Source of the DNA: DAISIL01 sp036822015
GTDB taxonomy: Bacteria; Bacteroidota; Bacteroidia; Cytophagales; Bernardetiaceae
Direction of reading: 5' to 3'
DNA: 60,324 nucleotides
NCBI GenBank assembly: GCA_036822015.1
Contig: DAISIL010000013.1
Span: 1-60,324, forward strand
The position numbers were made by a program, and so were the translations under genes. Shown in pieces: positions 45,701-54,228 of the stretch. Under the pieces are notes generated by a model that saw only the letters and a list, made by a program, of their open reading frames with translations, did no database searches and was not told the DNA's origin. Position 1 is the first letter of the stretch. Each line of letters opens with the position of its first letter.

Positions 45701-47975
45701 CGGCCCCCGATCCATCAACCGCATCGTCGAACCCTGGGATAGCACCGCCCCCAAAGTTCCCTTCACGCGAGGCTACATGATTCCGGGCGAGCTTAACGGG
45801 GTCAGTTTTCCCGAGGCAAGGTTTAATGGCTACGAACTCCAATGGCGCGTCCAGAAGGACAGCATGAATATTTTGGTCAAGGATGAACCCTTTACGCTTT
45901 ACCAGACCGAAGACCGTATTGGTAAGGGCTTTACGTTCCAGCATCGCCTGGATAGCTTCAGTACCGCTGATGCGGCCCTGGTGCTGCGCAAAGATGGGTT
46001 GTTTGGTAAGGGAGAGTTGCGCACGGATCGGTCTATCATCCGAACGGATAAATTTGATTTCAAGCAAAAGGAGTTTTCGGGAAAGGAAGCCCAGTTCTTG
46101 ATTACCGACCCGAGCTACCAGATCACAGAAGTTGCCGCCCAAAACGTTTCGTTTATCTATCACCTCGGGGAGCGTTACGTGGACATCAACACCGAACCAG
46201 GTGGCGAAAGTCAGTTTACCTTCCCGAAGCTAGAGTACAAAACCTCACTGGCCAACGCCGTCTGGAGTATCGACGATGGCACGGTAGCTTTTCGTGTCGA
46301 TGAGGCCGCCTCCCTCGAAACCCAGCGGTTTACCTCCATCAAGGCCGGCGAGGACGGGCTAAACTTCCGAGCCAGTGGTGCCAACTACGACCTCAAGGAT
46401 GCCAAGCTACGCATCCAGGGCGTTCCCGTGATCGAGGTGCTGGATTCTCGCGTTTATCCCCAACCAGGCTCGGAGGTGGTCATCAATGTACCCGACCGGA
46501 TGCTTCCCCTCGAGGGTGCCGAGGTCAGGATTGGCTACCTCACCCCACCGGATTCTCCCCTGGGCAGCGAGCAAGGCAGCCACGTCTTGACGGATGCCAG
46601 CATCAGTATCCGCTCTGCTACGCGCTTCCAGGGCAAGGGTACGTATAACTACATCAACGAGTTAGGGGAAAGGCAGCAAATTGCCCTTGATCGCTTTGAG
46701 CCTACCAGAATCACCGAAAGTATGTTGGAGGATAGCGTTAAGCGGTTAGACCTTGCCAAACAGAAATTGGTTGGGCAGGAAGGTACCCGCTCCTCGACGC
46801 TCATCAAGGAGGAGGATAATTTTATCGTGGAAGAGGGCAAGATATTCCGGGGCGAGATGGTTGTCAAGGCCTGGAAACTCAAACCGGACTTTGTGGGTGA
46901 GACCCGCCTTGTCCTGGAAGGTAAAGATGGACTATGGACAGAATACAACACCGAAAAAGGCAAGACCGAAATCGAACTCGGCAAAGGCAAGAAAGAAGCG
47001 GGTGTCGTTGGGCTGTTTTATTCGGATAACGGACGCTTTTACGCCCTTCTCAACAAACCCCTCACCGATAAAGCCGCCGAGGAGGTCATGCTCGCCGAAG
47101 GCACAGTAGCTGCCGATATGGCCCGAAAAGTCGTCCGGGCTATCGCCAAAGAAAAAGACACGGGCCTGCGCCGTGCCGGTAACTTCATTGAGTACATCCC
47201 CGCAGCCGTAAAAGGTGGCGGAGAGGTTTATTTTGAAGGTAACTTTAAGCTCCTCAACGACAACAAAAACATCCTCCTCACCCCTGGACGCGGACGCGGA
47301 AATGTCGGCAGCGGAGAATATACCCTCGATATTTTGTTGGCTTTGCAGTTTGACAAACCCAAAGAGACCTTCAAGATGATCGGCGATGACCTGGAAGAAT
47401 ACCTGGCACTCTATCGCCTCGGCGAAGGCATCGAACGCACCATACGCCGCAACGAACCCAAGCTCCTTCACAAAATCGCAGAGCTACAGGGCGACAAAGA
47501 AGCCGAAAACTTCCAAAAACGATTCGAGACCGGTAGCTCTACCCCCAGCGCACTCAACAGCTACGGGCTTGTCTTCTCTGATCTAATCCTCAAGTTTTCC
47601 AAAAAACGCAACGCTTTTTATAGCTACGGCATGATTGGGGTCTCGAATGCCTACAAAAGCAACCTCGATGCCCGCGTACCTGGCTACGTAGAAATCATCC
47701 CGAAAGGAAACCCTGCGGGGCCAGCCCTGAATATCTACTTAGAGTTCAGCCCTGAAAAGTGGTATCTGATTCAGTATGAAGGCAAAGACCTCCAAATCCA
47801 GACCTCCAACGAAGCCCTGGCTACGATGCTCAAAGACCCCAAAGCCAACAAAGACAAGTTCGATTACATCGAAGACGAGGGCGCACGCAATGCCTTCATT
47901 AGCCGGTTTAGGGGCAACTACGGCGATCACTCCCTCGAAACAGACCTGCCCAACGTCGGATCAAGCGTCAAGTAA
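42780..47975 (+). CDS. Very large exported hypothetical protein with Trp-Gly-rich linker
   Basis: 1731 residues. A signal peptide (MRLLSWIVLLWILVSGSAFAQ) is followed by a helical domain (about 25-200), a low-complexity acidic linker at about 211-272 with repeated DGWG motifs (seven Trp in ~60 residues, then a Pro/Ser/Lys-rich run), and about 1450 residues of mostly beta structure with repeated DSI/VDTFQVSG-like strands. It resembles no domain I can name; the beta-rich body suggests a periplasmic or outer-membrane-associated protein. Its stop overlaps the next start (TAATG), so it is coupled to the UbiA-like gene. A function is not deducible. Confidence 0.8.
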   Translation: MRLLSWIVLLWILVSGSAFAQKRFEKVERFPEDIERLALGTRNASVQETAQKLTLLWQSGAFSGEEQREITRLCAVMERRNMNGIQQFEPFFRALIAIGEGEVFAQPTTLSFLAVADTTAREMGSPALLTRFFQSVEKLATDRTIYRYNNNALIIKNGDFRFTFGREAALPEKLDAAVDELIAEKTEADTEAPPLTGEETKTETPPATDDDGWGSTPASDGWGDPWATDPADDGWGTASDWDTGDDGGWGGFGGTEIGDEGAWGSTPTADAPTKPASAKPSPGSKPDPYRFTGDIPGVVKTKALVGPCLALDEVDLAIVSRYDTTYIRQTAGSVMYKDQLFVGKGGTFDWEAAGLPKGEAYVTFDQYTFSIQKAEIKAQDVELSYASKIDPADSVVGYFEFVSQAKDPRKTPTYPRFKSYFPDYEIEVGIEGVKHTGGFSLVGPKVTGSSFGLGVSTISVTKGDSLKFVAKSREPFVISPTSITNKQAELIVYRDKDRKDSIYHRAVQLRYDVTEGVLRARKDVSAYRNARFQDSYHGTSILADYLKWDLAQDTFSISMLQGRGIVPAVIESVDRFDELRFDGLQGLANFHPLVMSYNFAKLVGQSEFSTANMYDYFKRKYPEFKSVPYTTLVSSLRRLDQEDYVRFYPDLQWLELKRKGILYARAKQLKNTPPNVLKASGGKGVIDFDDIFMPSKAPGGNSITVNLRNKEMEVTGVDSIVLKVSYADTMILRIKPYPDIPIKIKENRKIEFNGQVIAKAFIYDGKSFEYSYEDHTIAMPEIDSISFRIVTDSGLVRIPNNIKATAGFLYVDIPNNKSGLRRFQDYPAFKTTKQAKVTFAGREIMDGLYKDTANFRFVVDTFQVSGLGSADPRMKRFRGDFYSGGIMNLFVDSVGIRDDGSLGFEHPVPDDGVDLYDGRGKLYHGSVVLDNSGLRSRFDETDPKADTSEIHYLAARLQSNDFLFLPDSLGLEANGPRSINRIVEPWDSTAPKVPFTRGYMIPGELNGVSFPEARFNGYELQWRVQKDSMNILVKDEPFTLYQTEDRIGKGFTFQHRLDSFSTADAALVLRKDGLFGKGELRTDRSIIRTDKFDFKQKEFSGKEAQFLITDPSYQITEVAAQNVSFIYHLGERYVDINTEPGGESQFTFPKLEYKTSLANAVWSIDDGTVAFRVDEAASLETQRFTSIKAGEDGLNFRASGANYDLKDAKLRIQGVPVIEVLDSRVYPQPGSEVVINVPDRMLPLEGAEVRIGYLTPPDSPLGSEQGSHVLTDASISIRSATRFQGKGTYNYINELGERQQIALDRFEPTRITESMLEDSVKRLDLAKQKLVGQEGTRSSTLIKEEDNFIVEEGKIFRGEMVVKAWKLKPDFVGETRLVLEGKDGLWTEYNTEKGKTEIELGKGKKEAGVVGLFYSDNGRFYALLNKPLTDKAAEEVMLAEGTVAADMARKVVRAIAKEKDTGLRRAGNFIEYIPAAVKGGGEVYFEGNFKLLNDNKNILLTPGRGRGNVGSGEYTLDILLALQFDKPKETFKMIGDDLEEYLALYRLGEGIERTIRRNEPKLLHKIAELQGDKEAENFQKRFETGSSTPSALNSYGLVFSDLILKFSKKRNAFYSYGMIGVSNAYKSNLDARVPGYVEIIPKGNPAGPALNIYLEFSPEKWYLIQYEGKDLQIQTSNEALATMLKDPKANKDKFDYIEDEGARNAFISRFRGNYGDHSLETDLPNVGSSVK

Positions 47976-48781
47976 TGATCGGGTGGCGCGTATGGGTCTA
48001 TGGCAATTTTCATATCGCCCTCGGGGCGGTCTTGATGGTCTGGCGCAGTTATAACTGGGCGGGATTTGCTCCGTCTTTGCCTATCCTTGCCCTGGCTTTT
48101 TTTGGGACAATGACGACCTACAAACTCTGCTGCCTAAGCGAGATGGGAACCGGTACAGGTGATCGCTTTGCTTTCTTGAAGCAGCACCAGAGCTACTATC
48201 GCTATGGGCTGGCCCTGAGCGTAGGGGCGAGTTTGTTTTTTTTGCCTTGGACAAATCCGCTCCTGCTGTCCGGAGTAGTTCATCTGGGCTTGATTTCGGT
48301 GCTTTATACGCTGCCCTTATCCTGGATCGGTTGGCCGGCTTTGCGCAATATCCCTTTTGTGAAGACCCTTTTGGTGGCTTACGTATGGGCGGGTGTGGGT
48401 GTGGGGTTGCCGCTGCTATCCGAGCTACCCTGGACGGAGATTTGGCGGTACGGACTGGCCCAGCTGCTCTTTGTCCTGGGACTTACCCTGCCTTTTGACA
48501 TCCGCGATACCCACAGCGATACTGCCGCTGGGCTGCCCACCTTCGCCAATCGCTTCGGCTTGCGATGCACCCAGATACTGGCGAGCCTGGCTTTGATTGT
48601 CGCGTTTTGGCTGCTCCTCCCCGATCCAGGTACGCTCCCCGAACGGCTCACCTACCTGATTGCCTTTGGGGGGGTATGGGGTGCTACACCAGAGCGGCCG
48701 GAGGTCTATTACACCGGATTTTTGGATGGCTTGTTGGGTTTGCCTGCCGTGTTGTCTCTTGCAATGTGGGTGAGGGCGTAG
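47975..48781 (+). CDS. UbiA-like prenyltransferase-family membrane protein
   Basis: 268 residues with about eight hydrophobic helices. The second Asp-rich motif of the UbiA superfamily is seen as PFDIRDTHSD, followed by GLPTFANRFG, and the RNIPFVKTLLVAYVW helix fits the family. The first motif (NDxxD) is not obvious; the corresponding loop reads SEMGTGTGDRF. UbiA enzymes move prenyl groups onto aromatic acceptors; with one motif missing the chemistry is uncertain. The start codon overlaps the stop of the 1731-residue protein gene, and the 3' end overlaps the convergent kinase gene by 73 bases, the largest such overlap in the window. Confidence 0.72.
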   Translation: MIGWRVWVYGNFHIALGAVLMVWRSYNWAGFAPSLPILALAFFGTMTTYKLCCLSEMGTGTGDRFAFLKQHQSYYRYGLALSVGASLFFLPWTNPLLLSGVVHLGLISVLYTLPLSWIGWPALRNIPFVKTLLVAYVWAGVGVGLPLLSELPWTEIWRYGLAQLLFVLGLTLPFDIRDTHSDTAAGLPTFANRFGLRCTQILASLALIVAFWLLLPDPGTLPERLTYLIAFGGVWGATPERPEVYYTGFLDGLLGLPAVLSLAMWVRA

Positions 48782-50763
48782 TAGTTGGTTTCATTGATCC
48801 CAAAAACGGACTTTCTTAGCTCCTGAAGCCACAAGCCTATCCCTTCACTGACTTCTGCTTCATCGAGCCTGGACAAAATGGTATTGATCTTTGAACTCTG
48901 AAAGACCTCCAAAACAGCCAGCTGCGCAAAGAAGTCTTGTAGATCGTCCAAATCGGCGGGCGATAGGCGGGCGATGACATCCTCGGGTTGTATGGCTACC
49001 GTAGGGGCGGTATCGGGCAAGACATCGCTTTGATCGGCAAGAGCAACCAGGGGCAAGGTAAACCAAAACGTACTGCCTTCGGTATCCTTCTGTGGGTTTA
49101 CGCCGATAGTTCCGCCGTGTGTTTCGATGGCCAACTTACAGAAAGTCAGACCTATACCCGTTGATCCCAACTGAATGGCATTTTGCCCTTGCCCGAAGGG
49201 CATAAAAATCGTTTGTACATCTCTGGGGTCGATACCTTTGCCCTGATCGCTGATAGAGACTTTTATTTTTGTCCCGACGGTCTCGGCCTGGACACGTATC
49301 TGGGCATTGGTGGGGGAGTATTTGATGGCGTTGGTGAAGAGGTTGATTAGCACACGAACGATCAAACTCGGATCGACCTCTGCCCAGACATCGGGCAAGT
49401 TGGGGTGTAGAATCTGGATGTTTTTCTTTTCGAGCCAGGGTTCTACCTGCCCCACCGCATCACGGATGAGGGTATGCAGCCGCACCTTACCGACCAAGAG
49501 TGGCATTTTGGCTTCCTCAAATCGCTGCACGTCGAGCATGTTGTTTACCAGGCGGTGCATCTGTTGCCCTGATTGGTAGATCATCCGTAGGCGGGGATCG
49601 CGCTCATGGGCGGTATAGCCGATGATGATGCTTAGGGGTGTTTTGAGGTCATGGGCGATCATATCGGTCATGCGCTGCTTAAACTGCCCGAGCTGTGTGA
49701 GCTGATCGTTTGCCGTTTGGAGTTCTTCTTTTTGATGCTGGATGAGTTGGTTTTTCTCGGAGAGTTCGGCGTTTGATTTTCGTTTGATTTGGTAGGCTCG
49801 CCACAAGAGCAGGGCAACCAGTAGCACCACGATCGTAAAGCTGATGCCGACCCATCGGATGCGACGTTCGTGGGCTAAGGCTTCGGCTTTGGCTTGCTCT
49901 GTGCGTAGGTTTTGTTCTTCGAGGAGGCGTATGGCGAGTTCTTGTCGGCTTAGGTTTTGGTAGAGCTGCTCGGCGGTGGAGTCGTAGGCAGCCAGTTGGC
50001 GTTGCTGTTTTTGGAGGAGTTGCTGCTGTATCTCCATGTCCAGTTGTTGTTTTTGGCGTTGGAGACGTTCGATTTGTGCGGCTAGGGTTGCCTGCTGGGC
50101 TTCCTCTTGGAGGGCATCTATTTTGGTTTCCTGGGATTTCTCAAAAAAAGTACGGTAGAGTTCAAAGTAAGCAAAGGCACTATCGGGCTGGTTTTCTTTT
50201 TGGTACATCTCCGAGAGCATCCCATAGCAAAGCCTAACGCGGTCAAGGTCTTGTAGCTCGAGGGCGATGGTGAGGGCTTTTCGGATGGTGGCGATGGCTT
50301 CGGCGTTTTTGCCGGGGATTTTTTGGTAAGATACCGCTTGATTGACGAGTGGATCGAGTTGTCCGGCGCGGTCGCCTAAGCGTCGGCGTAGCGTGAGGGC
50401 TTCTTCAAAGGCATCAACGGAGGTTTGGTACTCGCCGATGTCGGCAAAAAGCATCCCTAGGTTGTTGCGAATGCGCCCGATGCCAGCCTGATTGCCTACT
50501 TTTTTGTTTTCTTCGATGGAGCGTTGGTAGTAGTCGATGGTGGCTTTGTACTGATTGCGTTCCCAGTGCAAATACGCTATTTGGTTGAGGGCTTCGGAGG
50601 CATCACGGTAGGCTTTCCGTTCGAGTGCCTCCGTATAGCGGGTCTGGTACATCGCGATCAGGCTGCTATCGCGTGCGCTCAAAGGTATGGGGCCCACTCG
50701 CTGTGCCGATACACCGTAAGCTATCAGCCAAAGCAGGAGGAGTATCCCGTGTTTTTGCTTCAT
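48709..50763 (-). CDS. TPR-containing sensor histidine kinase
   Basis: 684 residues. A signal peptide (1-20), periplasmic TPRs (about 30-230, ASEALNQIAYLHWERNQYKA), a long coiled coil, a transmembrane helix (about 300-322, ISFTIVVLLVALLLW), a second coiled coil, a HisKA domain with phospho-acceptor His371 (IAHDLKTPLS) and an ATPase domain with N-box NLFTNAIKYS, G1 DQGKGID and G2 GSTGIGLTF. The last ~105 residues form a helical extension (LSPADLDDLQDFFAQL) of a kind seen at the ends of some hybrid kinases. No cognate regulator is adjacent. The gene is long-range divergent from dnaK. Confidence 0.9.
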   Translation of the reverse strand: MKQKHGILLLLWLIAYGVSAQRVGPIPLSARDSSLIAMYQTRYTEALERKAYRDASEALNQIAYLHWERNQYKATIDYYQRSIEENKKVGNQAGIGRIRNNLGMLFADIGEYQTSVDAFEEALTLRRRLGDRAGQLDPLVNQAVSYQKIPGKNAEAIATIRKALTIALELQDLDRVRLCYGMLSEMYQKENQPDSAFAYFELYRTFFEKSQETKIDALQEEAQQATLAAQIERLQRQKQQLDMEIQQQLLQKQQRQLAAYDSTAEQLYQNLSRQELAIRLLEEQNLRTEQAKAEALAHERRIRWVGISFTIVVLLVALLLWRAYQIKRKSNAELSEKNQLIQHQKEELQTANDQLTQLGQFKQRMTDMIAHDLKTPLSIIIGYTAHERDPRLRMIYQSGQQMHRLVNNMLDVQRFEEAKMPLLVGKVRLHTLIRDAVGQVEPWLEKKNIQILHPNLPDVWAEVDPSLIVRVLINLFTNAIKYSPTNAQIRVQAETVGTKIKVSISDQGKGIDPRDVQTIFMPFGQGQNAIQLGSTGIGLTFCKLAIETHGGTIGVNPQKDTEGSTFWFTLPLVALADQSDVLPDTAPTVAIQPEDVIARLSPADLDDLQDFFAQLAVLEVFQSSKINTILSRLDEAEVSEGIGLWLQELRKSVFGINETNYYALTHIARDNTAGKPNKPSKNPV

Positions 50764-50835
50764 GTAAGAAATAATAGCAAAATCAACGCCAAAAGAGACC
50801 TCGGGAGGAGCTAAAAAAAGCAGCCTTGTCGCTAT

Positions 50836-50852
50836 ACTGCCAATATGGCAGT
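50836..50852. promoter_or_regulatory. 17-bp dyad upstream of dnaK
   Basis: ACTGCCA (50836-50842), the centre ATA and TGGCAGT (50846-50852) form a perfect seven-base dyad, typical of a dimeric regulator's operator. It does not match the CIRCE/HrcA element. It lies 76 bases before the dnaK start and in the divergent region shared with the histidine kinase gene. Confidence 0.45.
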
Positions 50853-50863
50853 TGAGTTATGGG

Positions 50864-50880
50864 TTGGCACAAGCATTGAC
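50864..50880 (+). promoter_or_regulatory. Sigma-54-like promoter candidate upstream of dnaK
   Basis: TTGGCAC (50864-50870) matches the -24 element and TTGAC (50876-50880) resembles the -12 element TTGCA, with the right spacing (ten bases between GG and the next GC-equivalent). The GC is replaced by GA, a serious mismatch. Confidence 0.25.
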
Positions 50881-50928
50881 TATGTGTTTGAAAACAAATC
50901 ATTACACGCTAAATACCGTCAAAAAACT

Positions 50929-52833
50929 ATGGGAAAAATAATAGGAATTGACCTTGGAACGACCAACTCCTGCGTTGCCGTCATGGAAGGTAACGAACCC
51001 GTCGTTATCACGAACAGTGAAGGCCGCCGCACGACACCTTCCATTGTCGCTTTTCTCGACAACGGAGAGCGCAAAGTAGGTGATCCGGCCAAACGCCAGG
51101 CGATCACGAACCCCGAGCGTACCATCATGTCTATCAAGCGGTTCATGGGACGCAAATACTCCCAGTCCATCAAAGACCGTGAGTACATCTCCTACACCGT
51201 TGAGCAGGGCCCCAACGATACGCCCCGCGTCAAGATCAAAGACCGCCACTACACCCCGCAGGAAATCTCTGCAATGACCCTTCAAAAAATGAAAGCTACC
51301 GCCGAAGACTACCTCGGGCAGGAAGTAACCGAAGCCGTCATCACCGTACCCGCCTACTTTGACGATGCCCAACGCCAGGCCACCAAAGAAGCCGGTGAAA
51401 TTGCAGGTCTCAAAGTGCGCCGCATCATCAACGAACCCACAGCCGCTGCCCTGGCTTATGGGCTGGACAAGAAGTCAGAGGATGCCAAAGTAGCCGTCTT
51501 TGACCTCGGCGGAGGAACCTTTGATATTTCGATCCTCGAACTCGGCGATGGTGTCTTTGAGGTCAAGTCCACCAACGGGGATACCCACCTGGGCGGCGAC
51601 GACTTCGATCAGGTCATCATCAAATGGCTCGCCGAAGAGTTCCAGAACGACGAAGGTATCGACTTGCGCCGCGACCCCATGGCACTCCAACGCCTCAAAG
51701 AAGCCGCCGAAAAAGCCAAAATCGAACTCTCTAGCTCGAGCGTAGCCGAGATCAATTTGCCTTACATCATGCCCGTCGATGGCATCCCGAAACACCTGGT
51801 GCGCTCCCTGACCCGAGCCAAGTTTGAGCAACTCTCCGACGAGCTGGTCAAGCGAACCTTAGAACCCTGCCGCAAAGCCCTCCAGGATGCCGGGCTGAAA
51901 ACCTCCGAAATTGACGAAGTCATCCTCGTTGGTGGCTCTACGCGCATCCCCAAAATCCAAGAGGAAGTGGAGAAATTCTTCGGACGCAAACCCTCCAAAG
52001 GCGTAAACCCCGATGAAGTCGTTGCCCTCGGGGCGGCTATTCAGGGCGGTGTCTTGACGGGTGAAGTCAAAGATGTTCTCCTGCTTGACGTAACGCCGCT
52101 TTCGTTGGGTATCGAAACGATGGGAGGGGTCTTTACCAAACTCATCGAATCGAACACCACCATTCCGACCCGTAAGTCGCAGGTCTTTTCTACCGCCGCC
52201 GATAACCAGCCCTCGGTAGAGATTCACGTCTTGCAAGGCGAGCGCGAGATGGCACAGTTCAACAAGACCATCGGACGCTTCCATCTCGACGGCATCCCGC
52301 CCGCCCCGCGTGGCATACCGCAGGTAGAGGTTACCTTCGATATTGATGCCAACGGTATCCTCAACGTATCGGCCAAAGACCTGGCGACAAACAAAGAGCA
52401 AAAAATCCGTATCGAAGCCTCCTCTGGCTTGACCGATGCCGAGATCGCACAGATGCGCCGCGAAGCCGAAGCCAACGCCGAAGCCGACAAACGCGCCAAA
52501 GAAGAAGTGGAGAAAATCAACAGTGCCGACTCCATGATCTACAACACCGAAAAGCAGCTCAAAGAGTACGGCGAAAAACTCTCCGAAGGCAACAAAACCG
52601 CCATCGAGACCGCCCTCTCCGATCTTCGCAAAGCACACAGCGAGCGCAACTTCCCTGCCATTGATGCCGCCATGGAATCCATCAACGCCGCCTGGCAGGC
52701 CGCCTCTACGGAAATGTATCAAGCCGCAGGAGCAGCAGATCAAGGACAGCCCACGGAGCCACAAGGAAGCAACGCTGGCCCCGACGACGTAACCGACGTT
52801 GAGTTTGAGGAAGTCGATAAAGACAAAAAGTAA
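50929..52833 (+). CDS. dnaK: Chaperone DnaK (Hsp70)
   Basis: 634 residues from the ATG at 50929, which places GKIIGIDLGTTNSCVAVM at the very start; the frame is open to 50845 but those codons do not fit the family. Nucleotide-binding landmarks are DLGTTNS, AYFDDAQRQATKEAGEIAGL, DLGGGTFDIS and the phosphate-2 loop GGSTRIP, followed by the linker DVLLLDVTPLSL and substrate-binding domain. DnaK folds and remodels proteins with DnaJ and GrpE, which are not in this window. The helical lid and acidic tail (VEFEEVDKDKK) are intact. An intrinsic terminator follows at 52884. Confidence 0.97.
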   Translation: MGKIIGIDLGTTNSCVAVMEGNEPVVITNSEGRRTTPSIVAFLDNGERKVGDPAKRQAITNPERTIMSIKRFMGRKYSQSIKDREYISYTVEQGPNDTPRVKIKDRHYTPQEISAMTLQKMKATAEDYLGQEVTEAVITVPAYFDDAQRQATKEAGEIAGLKVRRIINEPTAAALAYGLDKKSEDAKVAVFDLGGGTFDISILELGDGVFEVKSTNGDTHLGGDDFDQVIIKWLAEEFQNDEGIDLRRDPMALQRLKEAAEKAKIELSSSSVAEINLPYIMPVDGIPKHLVRSLTRAKFEQLSDELVKRTLEPCRKALQDAGLKTSEIDEVILVGGSTRIPKIQEEVEKFFGRKPSKGVNPDEVVALGAAIQGGVLTGEVKDVLLLDVTPLSLGIETMGGVFTKLIESNTTIPTRKSQVFSTAADNQPSVEIHVLQGEREMAQFNKTIGRFHLDGIPPAPRGIPQVEVTFDIDANGILNVSAKDLATNKEQKIRIEASSGLTDAEIAQMRREAEANAEADKRAKEEVEKINSADSMIYNTEKQLKEYGEKLSEGNKTAIETALSDLRKAHSERNFPAIDAAMESINAAWQAASTEMYQAAGAADQGQPTEPQGSNAGPDDVTDVEFEEVDKDKK

Positions 52834-52883
52834 CACATCGCCCCGGCAGCGGTCGCCAAAGCCGCTACCGGTGGTTCAAAACA

Positions 52884-52920
52884 AATCCCTCGGATGCCTG
52901 CTGCGTCCGAGGGATTTTTT
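52884..52920 (+). terminator. Intrinsic terminator of dnaK
   Basis: AATCCCTCGGATGC (52884-52897) pairs with GCGTCCGAGGGATT (52903-52916), with one T-G wobble and a CTGCT loop, followed by a T-tract to 52920. It lies about 50 bases past the dnaK stop and before the convergent pgk stop at 52949. Confidence 0.93.
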
Positions 52921-52948
52921 GTGTTGTGTTCCGTTGGGGTGAGTCGGT

Positions 52949-54133
52949 TTAATCCAAAGCCGCCACGCCGGGCAGCACTTTGCCCTCCATGTACTCGAGC
53001 AGTGCGCCGCCGCCCGTTGAGACGTAGGATACCTGATCGCCGAAGCCCAGCTGGTTAATCGCCGCCGCCGAGTCGCCGCCACCAATCAAGGAAAACGCGC
53101 CTTTTTGCGTCGCGGCCACCAGTGCCTCGGCTACCCCTCGGGTGCCTCCCGAGAAGTTATCAAACTCAAATACGCCCATGGGGCCATTCCAAAGGATCGT
53201 CTTACCTGCCTCAATGACCTCGGCAAAGGCAGCCGTAGCCTTGGGGCCGATGTCCAATCCCATCCAAGCTTCGGGGATGGCGTGGTTGTCGGCGGTTTTT
53301 CGCTGGGCGGCATTGGAAAAGTCATCGGCAATTTGTGAATCTTGGGGCAGGAGCAGTTGCACGTTTTTTTCCTTTGCCATCGCGATCAAACGCAGGGCTA
53401 GCTCAAGTTGATCCTCCTCAACGAGCGAACTACCCACGGCTCCCCCTTGTGCCTTCACGAAGGTATAAGCCATCGCCCCACCAATCAAGAGATGATCTAC
53501 TTGATCCAGGAGCCGCTCAATGACCAGTATCTTATCCGAAATCTTAGCACCGCCCATGATGGCCACAAAGGGACGCTCGGGTGCTTGGAGTACCTTTTGG
53601 GCGTTTTTGATTTCGGCAGCCAGGACATAACCTGCCAACTTATCCGCAAAAAACTCTGGTACGATAGCTACCGAGGCGTGGGCGCGGTGTGCCGTCCCGA
53701 AGGCATCGTTTACATAGACATCACCGTAAGCGGCCAGCTCGGCGGCAAAAGTGCGATCGCCTTTCTTTTCGGCGGCATGAAAGCGTAAGTTTTCCAGGAG
53801 CAGCACCTCTCCGGCCGGTAGCCGGGAGGCTTGCTGGGCTGTGGCTTCGCCCGTGCAACCCGGAGCAAAATGCACGGGTACGCCCAAGGCCTCCTGGAGA
53901 TAACCCACCACATGGCGCAACGAAAACTTTGGATCGGGTGTCCCTTTGGGCCGCCCCAGGTGAGAGATCAGGACGGCAGATCCACCGTCGGAGAGAATTT
54001 TTTGGATCGTCGGCAGGGTAGCCCGCAGACGGGTATCATCCGTGATGCGGTGTTGGGCATCGAGTGGAACGTTGAAATCCACGCGCACGAGCGCACGGCG
54101 GCCAGCAAAAGAAAAATCATCGAGTGTACGCAT
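52949..54133 (-). CDS. pgk: Phosphoglycerate kinase
   Basis: 394 residues, monomeric glycolytic enzyme (EC 2.7.2.3) converting 1,3-bisphosphoglycerate and ADP to 3-phosphoglycerate and ATP. The signature VRVDFNVP (17-24), the substrate Arg/His region LISHLGRPKG, KISDKILVIE, WNGPMGVFEFD and the nucleotide-binding GGGDSAAAI are all seen. Length is normal. It stands alone on the minus strand, with dnaK convergent and mraY divergent. The upstream 95-base spacer holds a bidirectional terminator-like hairpin. Confidence 0.96.
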   Translation of the reverse strand: MRTLDDFSFAGRRALVRVDFNVPLDAQHRITDDTRLRATLPTIQKILSDGGSAVLISHLGRPKGTPDPKFSLRHVVGYLQEALGVPVHFAPGCTGEATAQQASRLPAGEVLLLENLRFHAAEKKGDRTFAAELAAYGDVYVNDAFGTAHRAHASVAIVPEFFADKLAGYVLAAEIKNAQKVLQAPERPFVAIMGGAKISDKILVIERLLDQVDHLLIGGAMAYTFVKAQGGAVGSSLVEEDQLELALRLIAMAKEKNVQLLLPQDSQIADDFSNAAQRKTADNHAIPEAWMGLDIGPKATAAFAEVIEAGKTILWNGPMGVFEFDNFSGGTRGVAEALVAATQKGAFSLIGGGDSAAAINQLGFGDQVSYVSTGGGALLEYMEGKVLPGVAALD

Positions 54134-54167
54134 GAGTGAGTGCTTTTTGGGATCAAAGATAACGAAA

Positions 54168-54194
54168 AAGCCCCAATAAGTGGGCTTGTTTTTG
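54168..54194. terminator. Bidirectional terminator-like hairpin between pgk and mraY
   Basis: AAGCCC (54168-54173) pairs with GGGCTT (54182-54187) around an eight-base loop. The + side is followed by GTTTTTG, and the - side by TTTTTCGTT (complement of 54160-54169). It lies between two divergent starts, where a terminator is not expected, and so may be an attenuator in one leader. Confidence 0.5.
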
Positions 54195-54204
54195 TTACTT
54201 GCCG

Positions 54205-54212
54205 TAGCTTTG
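54205..54212 (+). promoter_or_regulatory. Bacteroidota -7-like element upstream of mraY
   Basis: TAGCTTTG matches TAnnTTTG exactly, 16 bases before the mraY start codon. The -33 element is not clear (CTTG at 54185 is only 16 bases away), so this is a moderate candidate. Confidence 0.35.
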
Positions 54213-54228
54213 ACCTACCTTTACGATC

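Noticed and set aside
50836..50852. CIRCE/HrcA heat-shock operator upstream of dnaK
   Set aside because: The CIRCE consensus TTAGCACTC-N9-GAGTGCTAA is not matched; only an unrelated 7-3-7 dyad is present.
51859..52836. 325-codon minus-strand frame opposite dnaK
   Set aside because: Glycine/phenylalanine-rich, domain-free translation antisense to a certain gene; typical shadow of a highly biased codon pattern.
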